Shown here: positions 42,960-52,433 of the stretch, one piece after another
Layout of the letters: each line of letters opens with the position of its first letter
How positions within the stretch are numbered: the stretch's first letter is position 1
The notes under the pieces: generated by a model
The model's database searches: none
What the model saw: the letters and a program-made list of their open reading frames with translations, nothing else
What the model was told of the DNA's origin: nothing
Translations under genes and position numbers: made by a program
Assembly: GCA_030427385.1 (NCBI GenBank)
Contig: JAUHWR010000001.1
Coordinates: 1,302,001 to 1,366,000, forward strand
DNA from: Alphaproteobacteria bacterium
GTDB taxonomy: Bacteria; Pseudomonadota; Alphaproteobacteria; Micavibrionales; Micavibrionaceae
Direction of reading: 5' to 3'
DNA: 64,000 nt

Positions 42960-44676
42960 GAATCATATTTTAAGCTATATTCTTTTCTTTTTGGTTAGTT
43001 TTTTCACTATTTCGCCGTTACAGGCAGATGATGGTTTGGAAAAGGCATATATTCCGCACCCCTTCGGTATAGCCATGAACGGCGCGCCGCAGCAAACCAA
43101 AGATGAAACCCATTTATCCTATGCAAATGAGCATGCACCACAAGGCGGACATTTAAAACAATCCGAAATTGGTACATTTGACACGGTTAATCCATATTCA
43201 ATTAAGGGGAAAGCCGCCGCAGGATTAAATTTAATTTACGACAAATTAATGGCACGTTCCTGGAATGAACCATTCACACTTTACCCGCTTATTGCCGAAC
43301 GCATAGATGTGACCGAAGACCGCAGCGGCTTTGTTATTCACCTGAACCCCGATGCAAAATTTAATGATGGCAGCGCGATATCCGCCGATGACATTATATT
43401 TTCCTTTAACACATTAAAGGAAAAAGGACGCCCAAATATGCGCCGCGTTTATAAACAGGTTGCCGATATTCAAAAAATTACCCCTACAAGCGTTCGCATG
43501 ACGTTTGGCGATGATTATAACCGCGAAACAGTTATGATTATGGCGATGATGCCTGTTTTGTCCAAGGCATGGTGGGAAGGGCGTGATTTTGAAGATACCT
43601 TGCTCGAAATGCCAAATTCCAGCGGCGCTTATGTGATTGAAGACATTAAGCCCGGCAGCAAGATCACCTTCCGTAAAAATGAAAATTATTGGGCAAAGGA
43701 CTTATTTGCGTCAAAGGGAATGAATAATTTTGAGATTATTTCCTATGATTATTTCCGTGACCAGACAGGCGCAACGGAAAGTTTCTTAAAAGGGGATTTG
43801 AATTTGCGACGTGAAAATGATCCGCGTAAATGGGAAGAAAATTATAATAATCCGGCAATTGAAAAATTAGAATTTAAACATGGCCGCCCCCAGCCCGCAG
43901 AAGCCTTAATATTCAACACAAGATGCACATTATTTGAAGATATTAAGGTGCGCCAAGCCCTATTCTATGCATTTGACGGAAACTGGATGAAGGTTAATTT
44001 TTTTCAAGATAGTTTAAAGCGCACTAATAGTTATTTTGCCAATTCTGTCTTAAGTGCTGAAAAGCCAGTATTAGGCGCAGATTTATCAAAACGGGAACGC
44101 CTACACAAAGCACAAAGTTTGTTACAAGAGGCAGGTTGGAATGTAAAAAATAACAAACTTAGTAAAAATGGCAAACCCTTTACGTTCGAAATTTTGATTA
44201 ATGAAAGTAAGAATGAGAAGATTGTTTTAGCATTTATACAAACCTTGAAACGCCTTGGTGTCACCGCGAATGTCAGAACGCTGGATAGTGCAACATTTCA
44301 AAATCGTCTTTTGGATTATAATTACGATATGGTGCTCCATAAATGGCAAAATAGCCTCTCCCCCGGTACGGAGCAAATGGTATATTGGGGATGTGACGCC
44401 GCCAAGCAAACAGGGCGTTTTAACTATGCCGGTATTTGTTCGCAAGAAATTGATGACACAGCCCAGAAAATTGCCAATGCCCAAACTTATGAAGACTTAA
44501 CGGAAAATGCCCGCAAACTAGATGGTTTGCTAATTGATTCTGTGATTTCAATCCCTTTATTTTATAGTGACAAAGACTTCATTGCTGTGCAAAAAAACAC
44601 CTTTCAAGTACCCGCAGTTACGCCAATTTATGGCCCCGTAATTGAGGCTTGGTCGGTGCAGGATAAAGACGAGTGA
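42958..44676 (+). CDS. Peptide ABC transporter substrate-binding protein (YejA-like)
   Basis: 572 residues. Signal peptide IFFLVSFFT-like, with cleavage near LQADDG. The SBP family 5 core (YANEHAPQGGHLKQSEIGTF, FVIHLNPDAKFNDGS, ISADDIIFSFNTLKEKG, LMARSWNEPFTLYPLI) is closest to YejA, which binds peptides and microcin C. The permease and ATPase genes yejB, E and F are not adjacent. Its start codon overlaps the divergent macro gene's start. Confidence 0.88.
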   Translation: MNHILSYILFFLVSFFTISPLQADDGLEKAYIPHPFGIAMNGAPQQTKDETHLSYANEHAPQGGHLKQSEIGTFDTVNPYSIKGKAAAGLNLIYDKLMARSWNEPFTLYPLIAERIDVTEDRSGFVIHLNPDAKFNDGSAISADDIIFSFNTLKEKGRPNMRRVYKQVADIQKITPTSVRMTFGDDYNRETVMIMAMMPVLSKAWWEGRDFEDTLLEMPNSSGAYVIEDIKPGSKITFRKNENYWAKDLFASKGMNNFEIISYDYFRDQTGATESFLKGDLNLRRENDPRKWEENYNNPAIEKLEFKHGRPQPAEALIFNTRCTLFEDIKVRQALFYAFDGNWMKVNFFQDSLKRTNSYFANSVLSAEKPVLGADLSKRERLHKAQSLLQEAGWNVKNNKLSKNGKPFTFEILINESKNEKIVLAFIQTLKRLGVTANVRTLDSATFQNRLLDYNYDMVLHKWQNSLSPGTEQMVYWGCDAAKQTGRFNYAGICSQEIDDTAQKIANAQTYEDLTENARKLDGLLIDSVISIPLFYSDKDFIAVQKNTFQVPAVTPIYGPVIEAWSVQDKDE

Positions 44677-44741
44677 AAATAAAAGATTGTACTAAATTTA
44701 ACCAGTTGCTATTTTAAATAAAAATCAAAGAGGTTTTACAC

Positions 44742-45275
44742 ATGAAGAGAGTTTTAACAGGTCTTTTGATCGCATCCAGCGCCCTTGGCTTGTCCGCCTG
44801 CGCCACTGGTTTTTCACAAAAAGACCTTAAGGAAAAGGGGCAATATTGGCAACGCACAAGCGCATCTTCCGCTGTTTATATGCGCGGCCCTAAAGCACAA
44901 CAAATTTTGCACCGCGACATTTCAACCTGTGTTGTTGAATTAAAAGAATTGCAAAGACTTGGCTCCATTAAAGAGGCATTCCCTGCCGGACTAGATCAAA
45001 ATGGATTCCCGATTGATCCCGAAAGCCCCGAAGGAAATCTGGCTAAATTTGATACACCGGAGCGTGATGGAAGCTTATTAGCCGAAGTTTATGATTATAC
45101 TGATTTTGAAACTTGTATGCGCGAAAAAGGATGGCAGAGAGCCGAAATGCTACCGCGTCCACGCGCGGATGCGGCACGTGCCAACTTTACAAAAACCATT
45201 CTTGATCCAATGGAGCCGCCACCGCCTGCAAACATTGAAAATGCCGGTCGTGTCTATACAGACTATAATAGATAA
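44742..45275 (+). CDS. Putative lipoprotein
   Basis: 177 residues with a clear type II signal (MKRVLTGLLIASSALGLSAC, lipobox LSAC). The mature part has three further cysteines including DISTCVVELKEL and FETCMREKGWQRAEM. A C-terminal Pro-rich stretch follows. AAAGAGG lies upstream of the ATG. No named family; it resembles small envelope lipoproteins with a DUF-type C-terminus. Confidence 0.75.
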   Translation: MKRVLTGLLIASSALGLSACATGFSQKDLKEKGQYWQRTSASSAVYMRGPKAQQILHRDISTCVVELKELQRLGSIKEAFPAGLDQNGFPIDPESPEGNLAKFDTPERDGSLLAEVYDYTDFETCMREKGWQRAEMLPRPRADAARANFTKTILDPMEPPPPANIENAGRVYTDYNR

Positions 45276-45283
45276 AATCATTC

Positions 45284-46117
45284 ATGCGGGATTACCCTGT
45301 TTATACCCAGCTTCATAATCGTAGCCTGATAGAAATATCAGGCCATAATTCTGTCGACTTTTTGCAGGGACTGATCAGCAATGATATTCATCTTTTAAAG
45401 AGTCAGTCGGCGATTTATAGCTGCCTCCTGACTCCTAATGGAAAATTTTTATATGACTTTTTTATCTATCAAAAAGATGCAGAATTATTAATAGAGTGCG
45501 AAGGCGGCGCGCGTGCAGAAGATTTGATGAAACGGTTGCAATTATATAAATTACGCGCCGATGTATACTTCAAACTAACTAAACATATCGATGTCTATGC
45601 CATCTATTATGGAGATACAGAGGATGCCCCCTATCCGACAACCATTTCAAACGCAGAGCATAGTGAACATATTATTTATCCTGATCCGCGTCACAGGGAA
45701 ATGGGATTCAGGAGTTTTATAAAACCTGAAAAAGGGGAAAGCGCATCCTTTGAAGAGTGGGACAGACGCCGTATTAAATTCGGTATTCCCGATGGAACCC
45801 GCGATATGATCCCCGAAAAATCAACCTTACTGGAATGTAATATCGATCAATTCAATGGAATCAGTTACGAAAAAGGATGCTATATGGGGCAGGAATTAAC
45901 AGCGCGGATGCATTATCGCGCCCTGACCAAAAAAACCCTATGCGCTGTTCAATTCGAAAATGCGGCTCCCGCACCCTTTACCGATTTACATGATAATGAC
46001 GGCAAACTGATCGGAGAAATGCGATCTTCATGCGATAATATCGGCCTTGCACTTATTAAAAAAGACGCTTTACAAAAGCCGCAAGACCTGCCTTTTAAGC
46101 AACTTTCCTCGTCTTAA
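45284..46117 (+). CDS. ygfZ: Folate-binding Fe-S cluster protein YgfZ
   Basis: 277 residues of the GcvT-like family that supports Fe-S enzyme maturation in a folate-dependent way. The family motif is present as YEKGCYMGQELTARMHYR, with FLQGLISNDI and LLTPNGKFLYDFFIY near the N-terminus. It starts 8 bp after the lipoprotein gene and overlaps the convergent ppdK by 23 bp. Confidence 0.92.
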   Translation: MRDYPVYTQLHNRSLIEISGHNSVDFLQGLISNDIHLLKSQSAIYSCLLTPNGKFLYDFFIYQKDAELLIECEGGARAEDLMKRLQLYKLRADVYFKLTKHIDVYAIYYGDTEDAPYPTTISNAEHSEHIIYPDPRHREMGFRSFIKPEKGESASFEEWDRRRIKFGIPDGTRDMIPEKSTLLECNIDQFNGISYEKGCYMGQELTARMHYRALTKKTLCAVQFENAAPAPFTDLHDNDGKLIGEMRSSCDNIGLALIKKDALQKPQDLPFKQLSSS

Positions 46118-48752
46118 GCTTTACATCTTGCCTTGCTCGAATACTTGCCTGCGCCGCTGCTAATCGGGCGATGGGCACACGGAAAGGTGAGCAAGATACA
46201 TATTCCAGTCCAACCTTTTCAAAAAACTGAATTGATTTCGGATCGCCGCCATGTTCGCCGCAGACACCAAGCTTTATGTTTTTGTTGCTTGATCTACCTT
46301 TTTGAATGGCGATCTCAATCAATTGACCGACTCCCTCTACGTCCAACGTGGCAAAGGGATCACGCTCGAACACCCCCTGCTCCAAATAAGACGGCATGAA
46401 GTGGGATGAGTCATCCCGGCTAAGCCCCAAGGCAGTCTGGGTTAGATCATTTGTGCCAAAACTAAAGAATGATACTTCTGCGGCAAGTTCGTCAGCACAG
46501 AGGGCAGCGCGGGGCAATTCAATCATCGTGCCTATCAAATAATCAATGCTCTGTTGTTTCTCCGAAAATACATCTTCAGCGACTTGTTCCAAGCGTTGTT
46601 TCAGGATTTTTATTTCCTGCGCCGTTCCGGCGAGGGGGATCATAATTTCAGGAAAAACCTTTGTACCTGTATTTAAAATATCAATTGCCGCCTCAAAGAT
46701 GGCGCGAATTTGCATCTCGTAAATTTCAGGAAAAGTAATTCCCAAACGGCAACCGCGATGCCCCAACATGGGATTGAATTCATGTAAATCCTGTACGCGG
46801 TTACGAATATGATCAAACTCCATCCCTGTCTCATCGGCAAATTCCTGAATATCCGCGCTGCTATGTGGCAAAAATTCATGTAGCGGGGGATCAAGCAAAC
46901 GGATCGTCACCGGTAAGCCATTCATGATATCAAATATTTCCGAAAAATCCTGACGCTGCTCTGGTAGAAGATGGGCCAACGCATCCATACGAGTTTCATG
47001 ATCCTTTGCCAATATCATTTCACGCACACGACGAATGCGTGACGGATCAAAAAACATATGTTCAGTGCGACATAGCCCGATCCCCTCCGCGCCAAATTGT
47101 AACGCCATTCTAGCATCCTTAGGAGTTTCCGCATTAGCACGAACCTTTAAACGACGCTCTGCATCTGCCCAGCCCATAACCGTTTCAAAATCATCAGACA
47201 GCTCAGGCTCAACCAGAGGAACTCGCCCAAAATAAACTTTGCCGGTTGAACCATCGATAGTGATCATATCCCCCTCTTTTAATGCAAAATCCCCTACGCG
47301 CATGCGCTTTTTCTTTAAATCAATAATAATGGAGCCAGCACCAGATACGCATGGCTTTCCCATACCGCGTGCAACCACCGCCGCATGTGATGTCATACCG
47401 CCGCGCGCCGTTAAAATACCCTTTGCGGCATGCATTCCGTGAATATCTTCAGGGCTTGTTTCAATACGACATAAGATAACGCTCTTACCTAACGCCGCCT
47501 GCTCTTCCGCTTCATCGGCTGTAAACACAATCTCTCCACATGCCGCGCCAGGCGATGCCTCCAGCCCCTTTCCAATCACAGTAGTATTCGCTTTGGGATC
47601 AAGAGTCGGATGTAATAACTGATCGAGTTGCTGCGCCTGAAGACGAAGCAAGGCTTCTTCTTTAGTAATCATCCCCTCCTCAACCAACGCCACAGCAACC
47701 TTTAACGCCGCCGCCGCCGTGCGTTTGGCTGCGCGCGTTTGTAACATATAGAGTTTATTTTGTTGAATGGTAAATTCAATATCTTGCACATCTCGGAAAT
47801 GTTGCTCCAAAGTTTGGCGCACATCTAATAATTCTTTATAAGCCTTTGGTAAATCACGCGACATATCAGAGATGGGTTGCGGCGTTCGAATACCAGCGAC
47901 CACATCTTCGCCTTGCGCATTAATCAAATATTCCCCGTAGAAAACATTTTCTCCGGTGGCGGGGTCACGCGTAAAAGCAACGCCTGTTCCGCAATCTGCG
48001 CCCATATTACCAAAAACCATCGCCTGAATATTTACAGCCGTCCCCAAATCTGCGCTGATATCATTAATATTACGATATGTTACCGCACGCGGCGTCATCC
48101 ATGAGGCAAAGACCGCATCGATTGCGCCCCATAATTGTTCCTGCGGATCGTTTGGAAAGTCTTTACCAGTCTGATCTTTTACCAGTTTTTTATATGCTGT
48201 GACAATATTTTGCCATGCTTCGCTGGTGATCTCCGTATCATTTTCAATATCATTTTTTTGTTTAAATGCGAGTAAAATCGCTTCAAAGTCAGAGCCGTGA
48301 ACGCCCATAACCACATCGCCATACATTTGAATGAAGCGGCGATAGCTATCCCATGCAAAGCGAGCATCCCCGGATTTTTTTATCAGCCCGTGAATGGTGT
48401 CATCATTCAAGCCTAAATTTAAAACGGTATCCATCATTCCCGGCATAGAGACCGGCGCGCCGGATCGCACGGAAACCAGAAGCGGGTCATTAACATCACC
48501 AAAACGCATGCCCATTTTTTGCTCTAGACTGGTAAGTGCATCGGCTACTTGTTGTTTTAAATCAGAGGGATAAGATTTTTTATGTTTGTAAAAATAGCTA
48601 CATACATCGGTTGTAATTGTAAAACCAGACGGAACAGGCAAATCCAAACTTGCCATTTCAGCAAGGTTGGCGCCCTTCCCGCCCAATAATTCTCGCATAC
48701 TTGCATTGCCGTCACGATCACCGCCGCCAAAGGCGTAAACCCATTTATTCAT
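46095..48752 (-). CDS. ppdK: Pyruvate, phosphate dikinase
   Basis: Interconverts pyruvate, ATP and phosphate with PEP, AMP and PPi. 885 residues from the ATG at 48752, which has GGGAG upstream; 48782 would add ten. The N-terminal ATP-grasp domain (LLGGKGANLAEMASL), the phosphohistidine domain (GGMTSHAAVVARGMGKPC) and the PEP-binding TIM barrel with EHMFFDPSRI, SFGTNDLTQTALG and CGEHGGDP are all intact. The 3' end overlaps ygfZ. Confidence 0.97.
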   Translation of the reverse strand: MNKWVYAFGGGDRDGNASMRELLGGKGANLAEMASLDLPVPSGFTITTDVCSYFYKHKKSYPSDLKQQVADALTSLEQKMGMRFGDVNDPLLVSVRSGAPVSMPGMMDTVLNLGLNDDTIHGLIKKSGDARFAWDSYRRFIQMYGDVVMGVHGSDFEAILLAFKQKNDIENDTEITSEAWQNIVTAYKKLVKDQTGKDFPNDPQEQLWGAIDAVFASWMTPRAVTYRNINDISADLGTAVNIQAMVFGNMGADCGTGVAFTRDPATGENVFYGEYLINAQGEDVVAGIRTPQPISDMSRDLPKAYKELLDVRQTLEQHFRDVQDIEFTIQQNKLYMLQTRAAKRTAAAALKVAVALVEEGMITKEEALLRLQAQQLDQLLHPTLDPKANTTVIGKGLEASPGAACGEIVFTADEAEEQAALGKSVILCRIETSPEDIHGMHAAKGILTARGGMTSHAAVVARGMGKPCVSGAGSIIIDLKKKRMRVGDFALKEGDMITIDGSTGKVYFGRVPLVEPELSDDFETVMGWADAERRLKVRANAETPKDARMALQFGAEGIGLCRTEHMFFDPSRIRRVREMILAKDHETRMDALAHLLPEQRQDFSEIFDIMNGLPVTIRLLDPPLHEFLPHSSADIQEFADETGMEFDHIRNRVQDLHEFNPMLGHRGCRLGITFPEIYEMQIRAIFEAAIDILNTGTKVFPEIMIPLAGTAQEIKILKQRLEQVAEDVFSEKQQSIDYLIGTMIELPRAALCADELAAEVSFFSFGTNDLTQTALGLSRDDSSHFMPSYLEQGVFERDPFATLDVEGVGQLIEIAIQKGRSSNKNIKLGVCGEHGGDPKSIQFFEKVGLEYVSCSPFRVPIARLAAAQASIRARQDVKLKTRKVA

Positions 48753-48783
48753 CCCCAAATGCTCCCTTTTGCTCTGCACCATA

Positions 48784-48800
48784 AAAGTCTAACAGACTTT
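48784..48800. repeat. Inverted repeat upstream of ppdK
   Basis: AAAGTCT-AAC-AGACTTT, a perfect 7-3-7 inverted repeat 32 bp upstream of the ppdK ATG, next to a run of nine A. There is no T-tract in the ppdK direction, so it is not an obvious terminator for the upstream GNAT gene's strand. An operator or 5'-UTR hairpin is possible. Confidence 0.4.
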
Positions 48801-48845
48801 AATAAAAAAAAACTAGCATAGAGTTATGTTGAATAATCAAAGCGG

Positions 48846-49382
48846 TTATGCATGCGACTTAGCAGATAGTTTTTTTACTAGCATCAAACATAAATTATCA
48901 TCAATACTACGAAACTGTCCTGATTGCACCGGCTCACGGTCATAAGTCACACCGTAGCCATCAGGAACGTATCCCAATGCGATATATAGTTGTTGAGCAG
49001 AGCCAAATTCCTTGGTTAAACCAAAGCTGATGCCGATATCCTCATGGCCTTTCTCTATGGCTGCTTCCTCACACATACGAATTAATGCCCGTGCAATGCC
49101 TTGCCTACGAAATTCTTCAAGAACATTTAAATCCTGAATTTCGGGAATGCCTAGGCGCTCATAAAGACGATATTTGGGGTGCCAATTTAAAAAGCCATAA
49201 CCTACTGCTTGTCCCTCTTTGGCTTCCGCAAGTAAGGCTATTAATTCCTTTGCCTCCAAACGCGCTGCACATAAATTCCAATAATCACGGTCTTTACGAG
49301 ATCTGTTTGCCTCGGATATTGCTATTAAAGCATCAAGATCGTTCACCTCAGCGCGGCGGATATTAAATTTCAGGTCAGTCAT
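48846..49382 (-). CDS. GNAT-family N-acetyltransferase
   Basis: 178 residues. FNIRRAEVNDLDALIAISEA, the acetyl-CoA loop VLEEFRRQGIARALIRMCEE and LYIALGYVPDGYG are the standard GNAT elements. Start taken at MTDLKF (49382); an ATG at 49397 is equally possible and no ribosome binding site decides. Acceptor substrate unknown. Confidence 0.85.
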   Translation of the reverse strand: MTDLKFNIRRAEVNDLDALIAISEANRSRKDRDYWNLCAARLEAKELIALLAEAKEGQAVGYGFLNWHPKYRLYERLGIPEIQDLNVLEEFRRQGIARALIRMCEEAAIEKGHEDIGISFGLTKEFGSAQQLYIALGYVPDGYGVTYDREPVQSGQFRSIDDNLCLMLVKKLSAKSHA

Positions 49383-49438
49383 AATATTATGTAACATATT
49401 GAAAAACAGAAACGAAGATCCTATGACAGGTTTATTTT

Positions 49439-49963
49439 ATGAAGAACTATGATAAAAAAAATAACATGAGTAAATTAATCACCTTTTTTTGGAAGCCGCA
49501 TATCTTTGGACTGGGGATTGCCGCGTTTTCACTTCTGGCACTTTCTGCGGCGCTTACGGCGCAATACGTCTTTGACATGCAACCATGCGTGCTCTGTATT
49601 TATCAACGCATCCCCTTTGTAATCAATGTCATATTGGGCATTGGTATTTTTGTAATGGCCCGCAAAGGTAAGAGCCATAAGGCCGCCATAGCTGTTTTAA
49701 TTGCCGGGATAGTCTTTATTATTAATAGCGCCATTGCGTTTTATCATGTTGGTGTGGAGCAATTATGGTGGGAATCTGCATTAGAGGGCTGTAAATTTGA
49801 CCCCTCTAAAATCCGAGAGGCCGCCTTCCAACCGCCTGTTCCTTGTAACATTATCCCATGGGAGCTCTATGGCATATCCATGGCGGGGTTTAATGTCATC
49901 TTCTGTGGTATTGCGGGTATTAAGTGCGTAATAGCCGGAATGTGCTTCAAAAAAAGCGCCTAA
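49439..49963 (+). CDS. DsbB-family disulfide bond formation protein
   Basis: 174 residues with four membrane helices. The first redox pair is in MQPCVLCIYQRIPF, and the second loop has GCKFDPS and PVPCNIIPW. These match quinone-dependent DsbB or DsbI enzymes that reoxidise a periplasmic thiol oxidase. No dsbA is adjacent. Start at 49439 has AGG upstream; 49466 is the alternative. Confidence 0.9.
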   Translation: MKNYDKKNNMSKLITFFWKPHIFGLGIAAFSLLALSAALTAQYVFDMQPCVLCIYQRIPFVINVILGIGIFVMARKGKSHKAAIAVLIAGIVFIINSAIAFYHVGVEQLWWESALEGCKFDPSKIREAAFQPPVPCNIIPWELYGISMAGFNVIFCGIAGIKCVIAGMCFKKSA

Positions 49964-50556
49964 AGCTCATCCAATTCGCTGTCCCAATAAAGAAAATCCC
50001 CCCAACTTTCATGAAGAAAATGTGGAGGGAATTTGCGACCATATTCTTGAAGCTGATAGGTGGAGGGCTCTCTTGGCTCTCGCGGAAGCCTCATGCCACA
50101 TTCCTGTAACAGCTTACTGCCTTTTTGGGTATTACAGCAACGACAAGCTGTGACAATATTTTCCCATGTGGTGCGTCCGCCGCGGCTGCGCGGAATAACA
50201 TGATCAAAGGTCAATTCATGGGTCTTAAATAAATTCGTACAATATTGGCAATGCCAATTATCGCGTAAGAAAACATTGAAGCGTGTAAATGCCGGCCGCC
50301 GTGAAGTGGCGACATATTCCTTCAAAGCCAAAACGCTGGGAAGGCGAATTTCATGGGTGGGAGAATGCACAATCCGGTCATATTCCGAAATCACGGTAAC
50401 GGAATCACGAAATACGGCTTTAACGGCTTCCTGCCACGACCATAGAGAAAGCGGATAGTAGCTAAGAGGACGATAATCTGCATTTAGAATGAGGGCGGGG
50501 CATTGCTCCAGAGGGTGATCCGGTGTCACTTTGGTAAATTCTACGGGGCCATGCAT
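49960..50556 (-). CDS. HNH endonuclease family protein
   Basis: 198 residues. WHCQYCTNLFKTHELTFDHV, then PRSRGGRTTWENIVTACRCC with NTQKG, give the HNH core with two zinc-type CxxC pairs. N-terminal LILNADYRPLSYYPLSLWSW is characteristic of the widespread single-copy alphaproteobacterial HNH proteins. GGAGGA is 6-11 nt before the ATG at 50556, which decides the start. Confidence 0.9.
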   Translation of the reverse strand: MHGPVEFTKVTPDHPLEQCPALILNADYRPLSYYPLSLWSWQEAVKAVFRDSVTVISEYDRIVHSPTHEIRLPSVLALKEYVATSRRPAFTRFNVFLRDNWHCQYCTNLFKTHELTFDHVIPRSRGGRTTWENIVTACRCCNTQKGSKLLQECGMRLPREPREPSTYQLQEYGRKFPPHFLHESWGDFLYWDSELDEL

Positions 50557-50683
50557 CACGTTCCTCCAATATTTCAACCAAATTACCGTAAAGCCGCACT
50601 GGAAGCCAGAAATAGACCTTACGAATCTACTTTTAGTATACCATAGATCCGCTCTATAACGAAATTTAGTTTAAGGAACATTG

Positions 50684-51328
50684 CTAATTTGCAATAGTGT
50701 TTTTAAGGAAATCCAAGCCGGCAAGCAAGCCTTGCTGCTCAATTCCATGGGCAAGCCCCGGCACCTTAAGCGAGTCGACCTGATAATTATGTGATTGTAG
50801 CTTTGCCAGCGCTTCATCATGGCGCGCAACTGGCACCACGTCATCCGCAAGACCATGGATAATACTGATTGGTGGTTTGGGATATGTATCAACGATATCC
50901 TCCATATTATCAATGAGGGCACCGGAATACCCTAAGATGCCGCCAAGAGCATCCTTTTGTCTTAACCCACAAGAAAGCGCCATCATCATGCCTTGCGAAA
51001 AGCCCATCATAACAATTTTATCGGCAGGCATATTATATTCTTTTTTCTTAGATTGGATGAATTCATTTAAAGGCGCTCTTGCTTTTTCTGCGCCTTTTAT
51101 AAAAAACTCCGGACTCCAATCCCCCAGAGAAAACCACTGATAGCCCATTGGGTTTTGGTCACACACTTCCGGCCCTTCTGGACAGATAAATAAAGTATCA
51201 GGTAAATGAGGGCGCCAAAGATCGGCAATAGATAATAGATCGCGACCATTTGAACCCCATCCATGTAGAAGGAATACCAATGACGACGGAGGCTGATTTT
51301 CGTTACGTTTAGTTTGAAAGAATTTCAT
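50684..51328 (-). CDS. Phospholipase/carboxylesterase family hydrolase
   Basis: 214 residues of the alpha/beta-hydrolase fold. FLLHGWGSNGRDLLS (oxyanion), nucleophile in GFSQGMMMALSCG, Asp in GLADDVVPV and His in PGLAHGIE form the expected triad. Such enzymes hydrolyse short-chain or lysophospholipid esters. The ATG at 51328 is preferred to the GTG at 51337. Confidence 0.88.
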   Translation of the reverse strand: MKFFQTKRNENQPPSSLVFLLHGWGSNGRDLLSIADLWRPHLPDTLFICPEGPEVCDQNPMGYQWFSLGDWSPEFFIKGAEKARAPLNEFIQSKKKEYNMPADKIVMMGFSQGMMMALSCGLRQKDALGGILGYSGALIDNMEDIVDTYPKPPISIIHGLADDVVPVARHDEALAKLQSHNYQVDSLKVPGLAHGIEQQGLLAGLDFLKNTIAN

Positions 51329-51421
51329 AAAATTCACAATACATAGAAAACATCATTCTTGCCAAGAGCTAGTCGTTCATCATACCATAGGAATGCAATA
51401 AAAATAATTACTTGGAATCAT

Positions 51422-52078
51422 ATGTCTTTTCTTTGGCTTTTTATCTATCTGATTTTTGCCGCATTCATTTTAGCGATGTTTTTCTGGTCAACGATCATAT
51501 TACAGCGTCAAAAAAACGCATGGAAAAAATTTGCTGAAAAACATAACCTATCCCTAAAAAAAGGTACGTTTTTTGAAGCTAGCGCCGTTGAGGGAAATTA
51601 CAAAAAAAATAAAATAAATCTATTCTCACAACCTCGTAGTGACGAAAAAAGCCGCGGTATGGTGAAATACCGCACCACCATTGAAGTTATTTTTGATTAC
51701 GGTTTTCCGGGGGTTGGGGCACTTGGTAATATTTCTTCCATGAGCATCATCGAATATTTAGATTTTGGTCCAACATTTCACCCCGAAGATAAATCATGGA
51801 ATACCAGTCATTTAGTAACCTGCTCGGATCGTGATTTCATAAAAGCTTACTTAACGCCCAAACGTCTGGAAAAAATAAATTCATTTTTAAATATTCCCAA
51901 TGCGATGGCTTTGCTTGTTTATGACGCACAAGATGCATTCATTCGTGTTGAAACAGCCGATCCCCTGACTGATATCAAAAAAATCGAGACCTTTATTGAT
52001 AAGCTGATCGTGCTAACTAAGGATTTAAAAATTACTGAGGAAGAACGTAAAAAATGGAGCGAGTCCAAAGTCGTTTAA
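51422..52078 (+). CDS. Single-span membrane protein of unknown function
   Basis: 218 residues. One N-terminal membrane helix (LWLFIYLIFAAFILAMFFW), then a cytoplasmic or periplasmic domain starting KNAWKKFAEKHNLSLKKG and containing MSIIEYLDFGPTFHPEDKSW. No family recognised. The ATG at 51422 directly precedes the membrane helix; the upstream extension to 51359 is unlikely. Confidence 0.7.
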   Translation: MSFLWLFIYLIFAAFILAMFFWSTIILQRQKNAWKKFAEKHNLSLKKGTFFEASAVEGNYKKNKINLFSQPRSDEKSRGMVKYRTTIEVIFDYGFPGVGALGNISSMSIIEYLDFGPTFHPEDKSWNTSHLVTCSDRDFIKAYLTPKRLEKINSFLNIPNAMALLVYDAQDAFIRVETADPLTDIKKIETFIDKLIVLTKDLKITEEERKKWSESKVV

Positions 52079-52087
52079 GTCACATTA

Positions 52088-52270
52088 TTATTTAAAAAAG
52101 CTATCTGCAGCGCTATATACATTTTTCTTTTTTTCAATATCTTCTTCGACCCGCATAATTTCAGCCTTTAATTCCACTATATAGTCTTTCAACTCATCCA
52201 CGGACAGTGTTTCAAGATTTCTATTAATGCTCGCTTGTGTGGGTTTTCTGATTTCGTCTTCGTCATACAT
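52088..52270 (-). CDS. DUF1192 family small protein
   Basis: 60 residues, MYDEDEIRKPTQASI followed by LETLSVDELKDYIVELKAEI and a coiled-coil tail. This matches DUF1192, a short alphaproteobacterial protein of unknown role. Convergent with the gene before it. Start at 52270 matches the acidic family N-terminus. Confidence 0.85.
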   Translation of the reverse strand: MYDEDEIRKPTQASINRNLETLSVDELKDYIVELKAEIMRVEEDIEKKKNVYSAADSFFK

Positions 52271-52306
52271 TATTTTAAAATAACGCATTTATGACTATGC
52301 GTAAAT

Positions 52307-52320
52307 TTTTACTGGTAAAA
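52307..52320. promoter_or_regulatory. Inverted repeat in the DUF1192-trcR divergent region
   Basis: TTTTAC-TG-GTAAAA, a 6-2-6 inverted repeat in the 163 bp between the two divergent genes, about 114 bp upstream of the trcR ATG. It is a candidate operator; no regulator can be named. The rest of the leader is G+C-richer near 52372-52400 and can form small hairpins. Confidence 0.35.
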
Positions 52321-52433
52321 TTAGAAAAAATCTTTATATTCTCATTTTCCCCTCATAATTTGAGAAATAAATGCGGGCCCTTGGGACGGGTCAGCACATG
52401 AAAACGTGACTTTGAAATTAGGAGTAATTTATT

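Noticed and set aside
52372-52433. Possible riboswitch or RNA thermometer in the trcR leader
   Set aside because: Short G+C-rich hairpins are possible, but no known riboswitch consensus is recognisable and pairing is short.
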